Assembly (NCBI GenBank): GCA_037951165.1
Contig: JBBDHG010000097.1
Span: 3,503,501 to 3,567,500 of the forward strand
Source of the DNA: Lophius americanus
Lineage: Eukaryota; Chordata; Actinopteri; Lophiiformes; Lophiidae
Direction of reading: 5' to 3'
Length of the DNA stretch: 64,000 bases
Part shown: in pieces, positions 43,101 to 54,960 of the stretch
How positions within the stretch are numbered: the first letter of the stretch is position 1
Layout of the letters: every line of letters begins with the position of its first letter
The notes under the pieces: generated by a model
The model's database searches: none
The model's input: only the letters and a program-made list of their open reading frames with translations
What the model was told of the DNA's origin: nothing
Program-made: the position numbers and the translations under genes

Positions 43101-46100
43101 GTTATCGCTTTTACACAAAAGATCTCTGGTGGCGGCAACGATTCCATTATATCCCCAAAAAGTTGGAATTACAGGTGGTCTTATAGGCAGAGAACCAACA
43201 AACAGACATGACACTTGCTAAGTCAGTGGTGATATAAAAAGATTTCTACGCTATACATTAACTTTAAGTTAACTAGATAATCTTCATCCCATCATGAGAA
43301 ATTTAAAAAAAGACGTCATACTCACGTTCCACCACAAAACTCGATGGAGTGGAGAGACCCGGCGGCGCTGTCAGGGTCCTTCAGCAGGTCCTCAACGGGA
43401 ATACCAATTGACACCACTCGCACAGGGTCGGGGTAGGTCTCATCGAACACGGCACGAAGACCCTGAATGGCCTTGGCTTGAGCTAGCGGGGCGTCCATGG
43501 TGTAGACGGTCTGAGAGTGAAGGGTAACACGATTATTTTACTAGAAAACCGAGCTCAAAGGTTCATTAATCGTGAGATTTATTTGATGATATCGCCCAGC
43601 CCTAGTTAATAGTATACCTGGGTTTGTCAATATCATACATATCCTGATTTTACTTCCCTCGTAGAAAAGGTTATTTCTGCACTATGATCGGTTTAATTCA
43701 TGGTAAACCCAAAATACATCCAATAATAATCACAGGACTAAACACAAACCTTTGGCCCTGGATGTTTCCTTGGACCATTAATCAATGAATTGACAATATA
43801 TATATTTGGACTAAGTGAAACTATGTCATGGTCTTAAGAGGAGGTGATATATACCTTATAAAAACGGGCCGGTACATTGCCACGCCTACATCAACATTCA
43901 CTAAGAAAACATTCCCCTTAGGCCTTCTGCTCTGTGAGGCTTGGATTATTTAAGGTGCACCCCCCCCCCCGCTCACCTTTGCTTCTCCTATTATAGCACA
44001 CGCAATCTCCTCAGTCCGCCTGACCTCCCCCGTGCTCAGGGCACCTTTAGCAGTGAAGTCAAAGCGCAGGCGGTCAGGGGCGACCAGAGAGCCCCTCTGG
44101 TCGGCCTCTCCCAGAACCCCTCGTAGTGCAAAGTTTAAGATGTGCGTGGCTGTGTGGTTGCTCATGATGGGCCTACGCCGAGCCTGAAGAAAATAAAGAC
44201 TTGTCAGAAACAAATGGGAGAAGCAGAGAAAAGGATCCTGAAAGTCGAACATCACGTATTCTGCACACGTTCTCACCTCATCGATATGCAGGGACACCTG
44301 GTCTCCAACCTTCAGGGTGCCATAGACTGTACCCACATGGAGAACATAACCTCCTCGGACCTGCGTGTTCTTCACTGTGAACTCCATCCGCTGAAAAAGA
44401 AAACCGTTGGAGAGAGAGAGAGCAGTTAGACGTGCTCAGCTGAATCGGTGGACAGGAAGAGCAGTTTGTCTTTTGTGACAAAAAGATCTCTTCTGGATTA
44501 AAAACTCTCCATACCGATCAGGACAAGATGTTCCAAAGTTTGGGCACACATGAAAATTAATGAAAATCCAAACTAAAAATATACAGAAGAGTTGATGTTT
44601 GCAAAAGAGCATTACCAACAGAAGCCAAGCCATGAAAGAAAGAAAGAAGTGACTGTAGTGCAGAATGTTTGACTTGAACTTCTATTTGTATTTGACAAAA
44701 TAAAAACGTCTTTCTTCTTTGTAGGAAATTCTGCAACGGAAATTTGCATAGCGTTCCGTGTGGACTTTAAATCATTTTATTTGCACTTACTTCTTCTGTG
44801 CCGATATCCTCTCGGAGCATGTAGCCCTCGTCAAACGTCTGTCCGCCTTGCTCAGGATAGAAGGACGTCTGGTCCAGCAGCACGCCGCACTCCTGGCCGG
44901 TGGTCACTTCATCACAGAAGGCACGGTCACGGCGCAGGGCCAGCACTGTGGCAGTAGCCTCCTGGAACTCTGGAGATGTCAACAGGCTGAAGGTCAGTGC
45001 GTGAAAATGCGACGGCAGAAGCTGAGGCTCAGTGTGACTGTCAGAATCACTGACCGTATTTGCCGTTTGCATCTACAGTGTATCTATATTTGGGAGAATC
45101 GTCTGTGGCAGGAACATTTTTGTTTCTCAGCTCTTCGATCGCGTAGATGTCCAACATGATGTGATCCTCGTCTCCAGCGCCCTTGCCCTGGGACTTTAAC
45201 TATACACACACACACACACACACACAAACATTTTAGTGTATTTCTTCAATTAGAGGCACACATCCTATAAAATGGAACACTTTGAGACACCATTACTTTA
45301 TTTATACAAATATTACTCATCCTCCAACAAACTCTACAACAGAATCATCAGTGTCTGACTCATGCTCCATTTCCCTGGTGACATGATCAGCCATTACAAA
45401 ATAACCAACAGGTGAAGTGAGGATCACTGATTATGTGGTTATAATGGCAAAAGTCGGTGTGTGGGATATACAAGGCAGCAGGTGAACATTATCCGGATGT
45501 TGATGTTAGAAGCAGGAAAAATGGACATGTGTAAGGTTGTAAGCGACTTTGACAAGGAGCAGATAGTCGTGGTATAGACTGAAGAGGTAACCAGAAATAA
45601 GCCCCCTTGGAGAACTTGAGTTTAGGGACAGACAGTTGACAGAGTCAATGACTATAAGGTTAAATATAACAACATATAAAATTAATCAGATTTGAGGAAG
45701 ACCATTGCTGAAGGTCGCTGATTATAGCTTGGATCTGGGTTTTCAGGATGAATTGTGTGATGAGGAGTTTCTGCTTTTAACATTAGTTAAAATTCGTTAG
45801 CTTATTGAAACTTGGTATGTTCCTCAGGAGATTAAATTTAAAGTGGGATTTAGTTTGTGGTGCCAAATGTTTAAAAAACAAAAACGCTGACATGAACACA
45901 AAACCTCAATAGAGTCTCCTCTGACCACACCCATCATTTCAGCCTCCTCACCTGTGCAGCCTTCTTCACCTCTTCAAAGGCAGCCATGTCCACAGCCATG
46001 CCTTTCTCCTCTGCGATGAGGGAGGTCAGGTCCGCAGGGAAGCCATAGGTGTCATATAACAGCCATGCTGTATCGCCTGAATGCACAGAAGAGAAAATAA

Positions 46101-49100
46101 TAATCAGGAGAGGAGTCTGTGTGATGAGGCAGCAACTTTTTTGTTATAGCTTGAAGTCTCCCATCCGGCCGCCTCTAGAACGTCAGTCACCATCATATAT
46201 GACAAAGAAAGCAGAATAGTCTTAATGGAGCCTAAATAGATACAATGATATATTATCGATTAGGAGTTGTTGTGATGAAATTCTCAGCCTGGGATTTCAG
46301 TTATTCACTCTGATTAATTTGGATTTTGAATCCAGCCCTTAATACATTCATAATTCTGTTTTTTTGTTGACCATTCTTTTGTCATTTTGTTCATCAAGAG
46401 CCGATTCAACAAATGCCCATGGACATACTTCTTTTTGATAACTATTTTGCATATAACATGCAAACAGTTACCAAATAGTTACCCCCGATTTGCCCACATC
46501 TGCATTTACATTTTCCTCTTCCACATGTTTCATTGAGCAAGTTTTTTCAAATTTATATTTATGCGTTTTGGGCTCAGAACGAAATTACGGTTTGTTAAAG
46601 TGAAGAATGATCAGATCATCAAGGTGATGTTGAGAGACACCATATATTGGCGTGTTAAACATCAACTTATATGGTATATAAACTCCAGAGGGTTGAGCAG
46701 GACTCACCAGGAATGGTCTTACAGTCTCCCATGCTCATGATCTTCCGATCGAGGATACGGCGCCCTCTGCTGAGGGTTTTTAGGAACTGTACTTCCTCCT
46801 CATTGATGATGTCCTTCACCACCTCTGGGTCTTTCCTTAGCTCTGGGAAGGCGTCACCCTGGAGTGAAAGCAGCAGAGGATGGGGATTGAAGAGTCGGTG
46901 AAGAGCGACGGGTATGAGAAGAATTTAAGGTGTTTAAAAGTCTCACCAGGGAATCGACCACCACGTCCACCAGAGAAGCAAAAAAGCCCCTCTGAGCACC
47001 GAGCTTCTCATGGGAATAACGGACGGCCCGACGGAGGATCCTCCTCAACACGTAGCTGAACAAGATGGAAACAACAAAACATTGATGCATTTAACCCTAC
47101 AGCTCAGAACCACGCTGTCGAGATTATAACTCTAGAGACCACTAGCATGTCACACACAGACGCATCGCAAAGAAATGTTCATGTCTCACCCTCTTCCAGT
47201 GTTGTCAGGCCGACCACCGTCTGACAGCGCAACGGTGATGGTTCGGGCGTGGTCAGCCAGCACACGATAGGCCATGTCAATACCGTCAACATCCTCAGCG
47301 CCCACTTTCCCGGTATAAGGCCGAGCCCCTGTACCCTAAAAGAAAACTGGAAATTAATGGCATTGAAACCCAGAGACTAATTTCTACATTCTACTCTTTC
47401 CAGATCTGCTTTTTGTGTTTTGTCTGTGCTCTATAATTGTATTATTCAAGCTGTTAATATTTCTATTTTAATATGACATTGACACTTGTTTTAACATGTT
47501 TTTTCTGTAATTATGATAAATTATTTTTATTATTACAATCAGATACAATTGTTTCCTCCTCTAAAGATGTGAGATATTTGTCCTGTTAGCAAGATTCAAC
47601 ACAAACTAGTGAGCTGGTATCTTAAACTTTGAGAAGGGGTGGGACATGGCTCAGGTAACTATTAACAAGAGCTATCTTTATGTCAATCTTAGGGTCCTAT
47701 CAGACATGTTCACTCTCCACCTCGCTAAAAGAACAACAGTGTGAATTCTATCTCCTCTTTCTTTGGGAGGATTTGCGTGTTGATGTTGAAGTCCCACTGG
47801 CCCCAGCAGCTAGTAACAGCTAACTCAACAGAGTCAACTGAGAACGCCCTTAAATTGTTGAAACTAATTTGTAGGGGATTTCTACCTTCTGTATTGCTTC
47901 AAAGTATGGGATGAAGAGGTCGGTGTCATAGTTGGACATCTTGTTCTGGAGGACGGACACCAGGCGCTCAAGACCCATCCCTGTGTCAATGCTCTTTTTT
48001 GGCAGCGGCTTCAGCTCAGTCTCAGACTCTCTAGGAACAGCAGAACGAGGAACAAAACTTTGATTTAATGTCTGCATGGGCTGGAAGTTCCCTGTGAGAT
48101 TCAGCACAAGAGGCTGGCATGTAGAAAAACACAGGAAAAAGTTAATCCATCTGCATATTTACATTAACAAAGAAAAAAAAACTTTTCAAAATAAAAATCA
48201 TAACTGTCTTTGTGATTAGTTAGACTACTGTATTATAAATATAAATGTAATTGTGAGAAAGAATAATGACCAGTTTTGAGTAATGCTCTGAAACTAGGCT
48301 TGACAGGAGGACTAGACCAGTTCCAGAAGCCCACCGCCTCACTTCTCTTGTGATGATTTGTGCAAGTCTGTATGAATTTGGTGCGTGTCTGGACTGGCAG
48401 TCCATGTGAGACTATACAAGTCTGTGCAAGTCTGTGTGGGTTGGTACAAGTTTGTTACCTGTTGAACTGGATGAACACCAGGTTCCAGACCTCCAGGACG
48501 TTAGGATCGTCCATGTTAACCAGGTGAGAAGCGTCCCTCCCTCCGATACGATCGTAGTGGATCTCGCTGCAGGGACCACAGGGACCAGTGTCTCCCATCT
48601 CCCAGAAGTTATCCTTCATGCTGCCTGGGAGGATGCGAGCCTCCGCCATCCTGTGACACACACACATGAAAAGATCTAATGAAATCAACCCAAGACCCGA
48701 GACTCTAAACCAATATAGACACTCAACTCAATTAATGTAAATTATTTTTGACAAAGATCAAAGAGGATGGTGGACTTAACCACGAATGCTTCCTCAACCT
48801 TTCATCCCCTAATAATGAAGGACAAGTAAGTGGGCAAACAGTCAGTATCAACTTTGGAGTTTTGAGAAGTGAAAAGGAACAACTCGAATATCTCTGCTTG
48901 AATCTGGGCAAAACTGTTCAGATTCTTGAGGAGAAGGTCGAGAGACCGTTTGGTTCTGCATCAGACAATTCTCCATGTTCATCAAATTCATTCATAGCTC
49001 CCTATCCACTGAATATCCGGGGTGTAGACCTCTCTTCCTAGACTCATTCAGCTCTTCACTACACACCATAGCGGTTGGTGGGTACTAAAGTCCCTTAAGT

Positions 49101-52100
49101 TGCTGCCGCCTCCTTTCCATTCTTTAACTGAGATGATCCCATACAGTATTCAATGATGAAAGTGAACGATTAAAATGTCACATGTAACTGGACCACTTGA
49201 AGTTGGGCACCTTCTGTCACCTGGCTTTGGCCTATGTCCTTCATCTCCTATAGAGGTATGGCCAGCCACAGCAGTTGGCACTGAGGGAAATAAAAGCCTT
49301 CTTGTATCTTCCCTCTGTTTACATGGTGATTCAAAAAACTTCTGTGACTTTGCCATCAGAATCCTAGCTCACGGGGTTGTTAAAGTCTTCGGAGAATGGT
49401 GCAGGAGATGAAGAGTTGACTGGTGCATCAAATGTACATCAGCTTCTGGCAAAACTTCCCTCTGAGCTCGTTGCTAACCTTGCCATATTCCCCCGTTCTA
49501 CAAAATCAGGCATTCCAAACCAACCTGGTCAACTTCTCTGACTGGTTAGAAGAGAACGGACAGACACAAACATGGGACAGTCAAAAAGGGCACAAAGAGG
49601 AAGAGAAGCCAATAAGGTCTGCTTTTGTGAAGTCCAACAATTCAAAGGCTACCGTGCTTCATGGAACTAGTCATCCCCTAATTCAAAAAAAGCAACCTAC
49701 GATAGAATCTACTACCTGCCATGGTGAGACATGTCCATTTTATGATGCTCCTTAGATCCTTGGATCCAAGAAAAAAAAGGAAGTTGCTGGAGATTTGGCC
49801 GTGAGCAATTTGCATCAAACTGTGACCAAAAGACACTTTGCCAAAAATACAAAGGCAAACAACTCGGCCTCCTCCATGATGTGATCCAGTCACAAAGGGA
49901 TGAAACCACTTCTTGCCTTATTCGTTCCAGCTACAGTTCAAAATTTTTGTGAAAGTGGTCGCAGTTTCGATTGGCTGCAGAAGAGTGTAGAGTAAGTAAG
50001 TAACAGGTGGCAAGGTAGTCTCACCCAAGGTCAATCCAGATCTGTTTGCACTCTAGGTCGGGCTCCAGGCCTGCCTCATTGTCACCCCCGAAGTAGGTGA
50101 CATACAGGCGGTCTATGGATATCCCAAACTCCATGGTCAGCAAATCCAGTGCCATCTTACAAGCCAGTTGCTGCAGAGAGAGACATAGTCATGAGCGACA
50201 GGAACTCCAGAGTAATACACAGAGCACTGGTGACAAAAATGCATAAATAACTCGTACTATATCACAAATTAACTTAACTAAAGTTAGTTCCTGCTAAGTG
50301 TAACAGTGTGTGAGGTTAACGGAGGAAAAAACCTTGTAGATGCATTTCTGATTCAATCATTTATTGTTATGAATATTGTACTCAATCTAATCAAAGAGCT
50401 ATCACTAAATTTTACAGACTGCACCTTTAAGGATACAGCGGTGCTTACTGTTTTAGCTTCATATCAGTACAGCAGATGGAGATAAAAGTATGTTGATCTG
50501 GACCAATTCATCAGTCATTATTAGGTTATAACAGACATGCCAGTTAAGTTGCAGGAAATGTCAAAGTTGGTTTGCGGTCATTCAGAACATTTGCCCTGTT
50601 TCATAGTCTGTCCACCAGAGAATCTTGTCAAGTATATTTTTTTTATATGGAATAAATCCAGAGGCAGCAAAAGTAAACCGATTTTAATTAAAGTAAAGGC
50701 ACCGTTACTTGTGTGAAAAAAAAGAAGAGAAAAGTACTGATTAAACCTCTTTATTCAAATACAAGAGAAAAAGTACTGACTCTGAAATTTACTTATAAGT
50801 ATGACTGAGTATACAAGTAAAAAGTTGCATGAAAGTAAAAAAGTTTAATAGTATATGTACTTTAAAGGAATGTGTAAAAGGAAAAAGCATTATATACTAA
50901 AAGTAAAAAGTATAAAAGTAAAAAGCTGTGGTATAATAAAAACAATCACCCTGAGGAACATACCAAGTTTCAAGACGCTGGTAGAGTGGCTGAGCTAGCA
51001 AGAGCGCAGAGCCAGCCACAAGTCCACTGTGGGTATGCTGTCAATTATAGTTTTGAAACTTCCACGAAAAAAACCCCCGACATTGGCCAGAATATGGTTT
51101 TGGTAGATCGGACTTTATAAAATTTGGTATTCGGAATCGGCCATGAAAATTGGGATCACGCCCCTAGTGAAGATTAGTATAAAATCAAAGGCTACTAATG
51201 TGAATACGTAAGAAGCAGTATTAGAAAAATAAAAACAAAAGCACTAGAGTAAATTCAAAAAATGACAAAAGTTGAAAATTTAATTTAAAAGTAAATAATA
51301 GTATACAAAGTATAAAAACATAAAAGTTAAAAGGTATTTGAGTAAAATGAAAAAGAATAAATCTAAAAATGTGTTGAAGTTAAAACCACTAGTCTAATCA
51401 ACTGAAGGATTGATTAGACTAGTGCTTAAAAAAATACACTGTGTAAAAATTAAATATTGGAAGTAAAGGCCAAAGGTGTAATTACTCAGGTACAGATACC
51501 TGAAATCGCTACTTAAGTACAGTAATCAAGTATTTGTATATTGTTACTTCCCACCTCTGAATATATATCTCACATGGTTTGCTTCTCGGATACAATTCAA
51601 ACCCAATATAAGAAATCTCATTGAAAAATTTTTTAAACACAAATATCAAAAACTGCCTCAAGAATCTGTTTCTTGTAATTCAGAGGTGATAAAAATCTAA
51701 AGCAGGATGACTGTGTTTTACCTTGAAGTAATCCCCAAAGGACCAGGAGCCCAGCATTTCGAAGAAGGTGTGGTGGTAGACATCTTTGCCCACATCGTCC
51801 AGGTCGTTGTGTTTGCCTCCAGCACGAATGCACTTCTGGGTGTTGGCGGCACGACGCAGCTTGGCCATCGGGTGGGACGGATCGATGGTGTTGAGGAAGA
51901 TTGGCTTGAACTATGAGGAACAAGAGGCAAATCTGAGATTGTTTTCCAAGGAGTCAAAACAACAGGTCTGCAAGAAAGAGCAGGATTAAAGGAGGGAGGG
52001 ACCCGTGTACCTGGTTCATCCCAGCATTGGCGAAAAGCAGCGTGGGGTCGTCCATAGGGATAGTGGATGAGGAGTGGACGTACATGTGTTCATGTTGACG

Positions 52101-52154
52101 GAAGAAGTCAATGAACTTCTCACGAATTTGAGCAGCACTCAAAGAGGAGTCCAT
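37120..52154 (-). CDS. aars1: Cytosolic alanyl-tRNA synthetase, 19 coding exons
   Basis: This class II synthetase charges tRNA-Ala and clears mischarged Ser/Gly. Coding exons in transcript order: 52154-52011, 51910-51722, 50170-50025, 48650-48459, 48030-47886, 47335-47190, 47055-46947, 46858-46708, 46076-45952, 45199-45055, 44969-44791, 44390-44277, 44183-43977, 43510-43326, 40478-40370, 40051-39938, 39842-39636, 37502-37389, 37299-37120. Every junction is GT-AG, phases agree, and the sum is 2,901 bp, i.e. 966 residues (human 968). The start MDSSLSAAQIREKF has a good Kozak context (A at -3, G at +4). The aminoacylation core includes AGGKHNDLDDVGKDVYHHTF (about 80-99) and the motif 3 segment GMGLERL. 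The editing domain keeps the zinc ligands: NHTATH (His 605 and 609) and FCGGTH (Cys 723, His 727), split across exons. The C-terminal domain follows and ends with a QN dipeptide. No exon is missing or broken. Introns carry SINE, LINE, Tc1-like and possible BEL/Pao-like relics. Confidence 0.98.
38260..38890 (+). mobile_element. RTE-type LINE 3' end relic
   Basis: The + strand around 38,525-38,660 reads FSLGVMRMDRIRKENIRGTA and RDARLRWFGHLERRDSG, the C-terminal block of an RTE-type reverse transcriptase distinct from the Rex3-like copies. The terminal CTGTGGCGGCCCCTAAAAGG then AAAGCCCAAAGAAGAA lies at about 38,843-38,880. A (TTA)n run interrupts it near 38,675. It lies in the last-but-one intron of aars1, antisense to the gene. 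Confidence 0.7.
39125..39390 (+). mobile_element. tRNA-derived SINE, copy 2 (3' part)
   Basis: AGCTTCCTCCCACAGTTCAG, GTAGGTATGAATGTGAGTGC, TATGGACCGGCGACTCCAGG and TTGCCCAATGTCAGCTGCGA match the body and tail of the SINE at 13.6 kb. It lies in the last-but-one intron of aars1. Confidence 0.75.
40479..43325. other. aars1 intron of 2.8 kb, mostly unassigned
   Basis: Apart from a repeat copy at 42.94-43.06 kb I recognise nothing. The section around 41,880-42,400 has the look of a diverged repeat but gives no family or protein. Confidence 0.5.
42940..43065 (-). repeat. Interspersed repeat, copy 3 (CTAGGGGGAGCTTTA family)
   Basis: GTAAAGCTCCCCCTAGTGTT is the reverse complement of the core shared by the copies at 11.7 kb and 14.2 kb, and flanking bases (AGTTCTTCCTCCC) also match. 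It lies in an aars1 intron. Confidence 0.7.
45203..45228. repeat. (CA)n microsatellite
   Basis: About 25 bp of (CA)n starting within five bases of the acceptor of the aars1 exon at 45055-45199 (intronic side). Confidence 0.95.
45375..45725 (+). mobile_element. Tc1-like transposon 5' fragment
   Basis: TGATCAGCCATTACAAAATA, GTGGGATATACAAGGCAGCA and GAAGCAGGAAAAATGGACAT followed by GCGACTTTGACAAGGAGCAG match the 5' part of the family at 4.0-5.2 kb. It lies in an aars1 intron, antisense to the gene. Confidence 0.75.
48030..48458. other. aars1 intron with no recognised element
   Basis: A short internal repetition of AAGTCTGTGTGGGTTGGTAC-like words lies near 48,360-48,450. Nothing else was recognised. 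Confidence 0.4.
48745..49930 (+). mobile_element. Possible BEL/Pao-like LTR-retrotransposon gag relic
   Basis: Antisense in an aars1 intron, two open + strand stretches (48,748-49,041 and 49,423-49,755) read like a degraded gag-type polyprotein. One has a leucine-rich helix region (EKEQLEYLCLNLGKTVQILE). Another has NLVNFSDWLEENGQTQ, then CHGETCPFYDA, then in a shifted frame NCDQKTLCQKYKGKQLGLLH, which recalls the zinc-knuckle region of BEL/Pao elements. No LTRs or pol were seen. The family call is tentative. Confidence 0.4.
51387..51424. repeat. Perfect inverted repeat, 15-bp arms, 8-nt loop
   Basis: Arms CACTAGTCTAATCAA and its exact complement enclose CTGAAGGA. It sits in an A-rich stretch of an aars1 intron (about 50,640-51,560) full of AAAAGTAAAAAGTATAAAAG-type words. 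Confidence 0.95.
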
Positions 52155-52349
52155 TCTGAATCTGAACAAAAGCAAAGAAGCAAACATCAGACTCTCACTG
52201 GAAGTGATCATTATCAAAATAGTTTAATGATCATTTTAAACGGTTCTAGGTCCCCAACCGTCTTCCACAGTGAAACCGGCCCAGTTTACCATTTCTCATT
52301 CCTTAGACCTCTAACCACTGCTGAGCAGTAATACCCAACAGGCCTCCAG

Positions 52350-52520
52350 TTCTGGAGTGTTCTGGTCCAGTCGTGAAAACTTCACAATCTGGTCCTTGTC
52401 TAATCCTTACTTTTCTCCATTTTTCCTACTTCCAACGTCAACTTCAGGACCAAATATTCACTTGTTGTCTAAACGATCCCACAGACTGACAGGTGGGTTA
52501 AAAATAATGACGGGCAGACG
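52350..52520 (-). mobile_element. Tc1-like transposon 5' fragment
   Basis: CTGGTCCTTGTCTAATCCTT, TCCATTTTTCCTACTTCC and ACAGACTGACAGGTGGG are the reverse complement of the leader and first codons region of the family at 4.0-5.2 kb. In aars1 intron 1. Confidence 0.65.
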
Positions 52521-53439
52521 AACATATCTATGACTATATCCATTTCAGCGTGGATATAAACACAGAAAAGCACACCAACTGAGGTAAACACTCTCTGATT
52601 AATTAAATAATCATCTTTTCCCACAATTCAATACTGCAGAATAAAAACCCTGCTAGAGTCCAGTCGAAAGCAGATGCCTAATTGGTTTTTCTGAAAAATC
52701 AGTCTCAGCAGAACTAACCAGTCATTTCTCTTCAACTATCAGCCCCAGGCTCTTCTCAAAAAACCAACCACAGCATAGGAATCCTGTAAAGCAGGTGAGG
52801 CTGCCAATGCCACAAGACGCTGCTTCTACTACTACTATTCTGACAAAGCAGTTTGAATGTTTTTCTAGGGCTGGGCCATTAATCACAAAAAGATTGCAAT
52901 TCAGATTCCTAAAAATATCTGATCTCATTTCTGAGGCCCAATGATTCTGCAGCATTTTAATTCATACCATAAGCTGTAGCGAGGCTCAAAAATTGTGTTC
53001 CCACTCACTGTTAAAGGCCCTTTAAGAGGTAGGCCTTATGGGTATTGTGTGACGTGGCAGATTATGGGAGTTGTGATTTGTTGTTACACACATGCAGGAG
53101 AATATGGCAAAGAACCTCGGTCCTGTTAAAAGTGTATTTATGCTTTCACCTGGACTGCTGACGTATCTAAACTACAGTCTTTGTGAAGTGTAAATGCTAC
53201 TTTGTCCTGCATCACAAAGAATTTACTATTAACTGATAGATACGCACAAAATTTCCCAAAATGGCTATAGCAAATTCAATATATCTTGTTCCCCCATGTA
53301 AATTATGCAAAAGTCCGTGTTCCAAATCCATCAGTAATTTGCTACAGTACCTCTTCTGAGAGTTTGTACAAGATGGGCAAGCCTTCACTCTCCGGTCAAT
53401 CACGCACCTCGGGTGCCAATAACCAGCCAATAACCAATA

Positions 53440-53702
53440 ACCATTAGACAAAAACCACTGAAGACCAGGAACACCAAACAATACCTTCAGTTCTGGGAAT
53501 GCTCTGATCAAGTTATGTCACCATCACAATGGTCCTTGTCAAAGTCGCTCAGATCCGTACTGTTGTCCATTTTTCCTGCTATAAAAACATTAACTACATG
53601 AAAAAATGTTTGAATGCTGCCTAAAATGTAGCACCTAATGACAGGTGCCATCAAACCAGATAATCAAAGTATTCACTTCCCGTTATGGCTGATCGGAATA
53701 TA
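53440..53702 (-). mobile_element. Tc1-like transposon 5' fragment with terminal end
   Basis: Read on the - strand it starts at the terminal TATTCCGATCAGCCATAACG near 53,700 and runs through the leader to GACAAGGACCATTGTGATGG near 53,540. Same family as 4.0-5.2 kb. In aars1 intron 1, about 1 kb from a second fragment in the same orientation. Confidence 0.7.
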
Positions 53703-53814
53703 TCTTTATACAACACTTCACTGCAACACTGCATCCTATTATATGAAATACAATGTGCAATGTTTATGTTTAAGTTTATATCAGTATCCTGGTTATTTTA
53801 TATAATTATGTGCA

Positions 53815-54195
53815 TTGTCATTTTTAAACTTTTGGGCAAACCCACGATCCCTCCGTTCTACCCACTCATACCGCCTCGTCCTTCCCCGGACTAAGCTCAG
53901 TACCATGGGTGATCGGGCCTTCTGTTCTGCTGCCCCTCGTCTGTGGAATGCCCTCCCTGACCATCTCAGGGCTCCACAGATGACTGACACATTTAAAAAA
54001 GGACTTAAAACTTTCCTTTTTAGCAGAACCTATAACCTTAATTAACATTGCTGCTTTTTGGTCAGGCTTTTATATAGTTGTTATTTTATTTTTTTATTCA
54101 TGCTTTTATCTGCTTTTGCTTTGTAGCACTCTGAGATTTGATCCAAATGTAAAGTGCATTATAAATTAAATGTATTATTTATTATTATTAACTTA
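53815..54195 (+). mobile_element. L2-like LINE 3' end, copy 2
   Basis: The frame from 53,815 reads LRSTHSYRLVLPRTKLSTMG, then GDRAFCSAAPRLWNALPDHL and FKKGLKTFLFSRTYN, the C-terminus of an L2-like ORF2. It is followed by the L2 tail (TTTGATCCAAATGTAAAG) and a (TTA)n-like end. It is inverted relative to the copy at 34.4-35.0 kb and lies in aars1 intron 1. Confidence 0.8.
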
Positions 54196-54880
54196 ATGCC
54201 GTGTAATTTGCATGATGCAACCTTTGGATAAAAGAAATCTCAAGCAACACTAAAATCGTTAACGATCATTGAGGGATTGAACAAACTAGACTAAATAGAT
54301 TTGCGATGCGTGTATGTCAGCTCTAAAGACTCCCAGAGAACATCATGCTGTCTTTAATTAAAAGTTGATGAAGGAATTCCCAATAGTGGAACAGGAAAAC
54401 CCACAGGCTGTCTTCAGCTCTCTAGGGTTAGCAGGCGGACGGTAAACAGCACCTGTCCCCATCCTGACGACCAAAACACTGTGATGGTAACCACCAAGTT
54501 GAAAGTGGAAACTTTATCACACCGTTTAAACTACACATCTGTAAACAGGACGCAGACCAGCTACTGCTGTTACAGAGCAGGATCGAATAACTGATGACAA
54601 GACCTTAGAGTGATATAAATCTTTTCAAAATTACACCAATTGTTTTGTTCATTGTTTGTAATTCCACAACTGGAGTTGAGGATGGTGTTAGAAAAATAAA
54701 TCTGTAGTCAAGAGTCAAACTACACCTGTGACATGCTCGCTGACGTTAGCAAGCTGAGGCTAGCTAGACATGCTACATTTCCAGATAGTGATAGCTTCTT
54801 CCGCAGATTATACGACCGTAATGAATGGTACACTAAACATTATTTATTCTAACAGCACCTGAAGAAACAGGCATACTCAC

Positions 54881-54960
54881 AGGAGTCGCTATTCCCTCAG
54901 TTTCTTCACTGATACACTGCTATAACCCACTCCGCCCGACTGTGAGGACAAAAAAGACAG
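54881..54960 (-). other. aars1: Probable aars1 untranslated first exon
   Basis: On the - strand a donor CCT|GTGAGT lies at 54,881/54,880, and the first coding exon begins with an acceptor (TTTTGTTCAG) just 7 bases before the ATG. An untranslated first exon is therefore required, and this is the best candidate. The left boundary is the donor; the transcription start is a guess. Confidence 0.55.
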
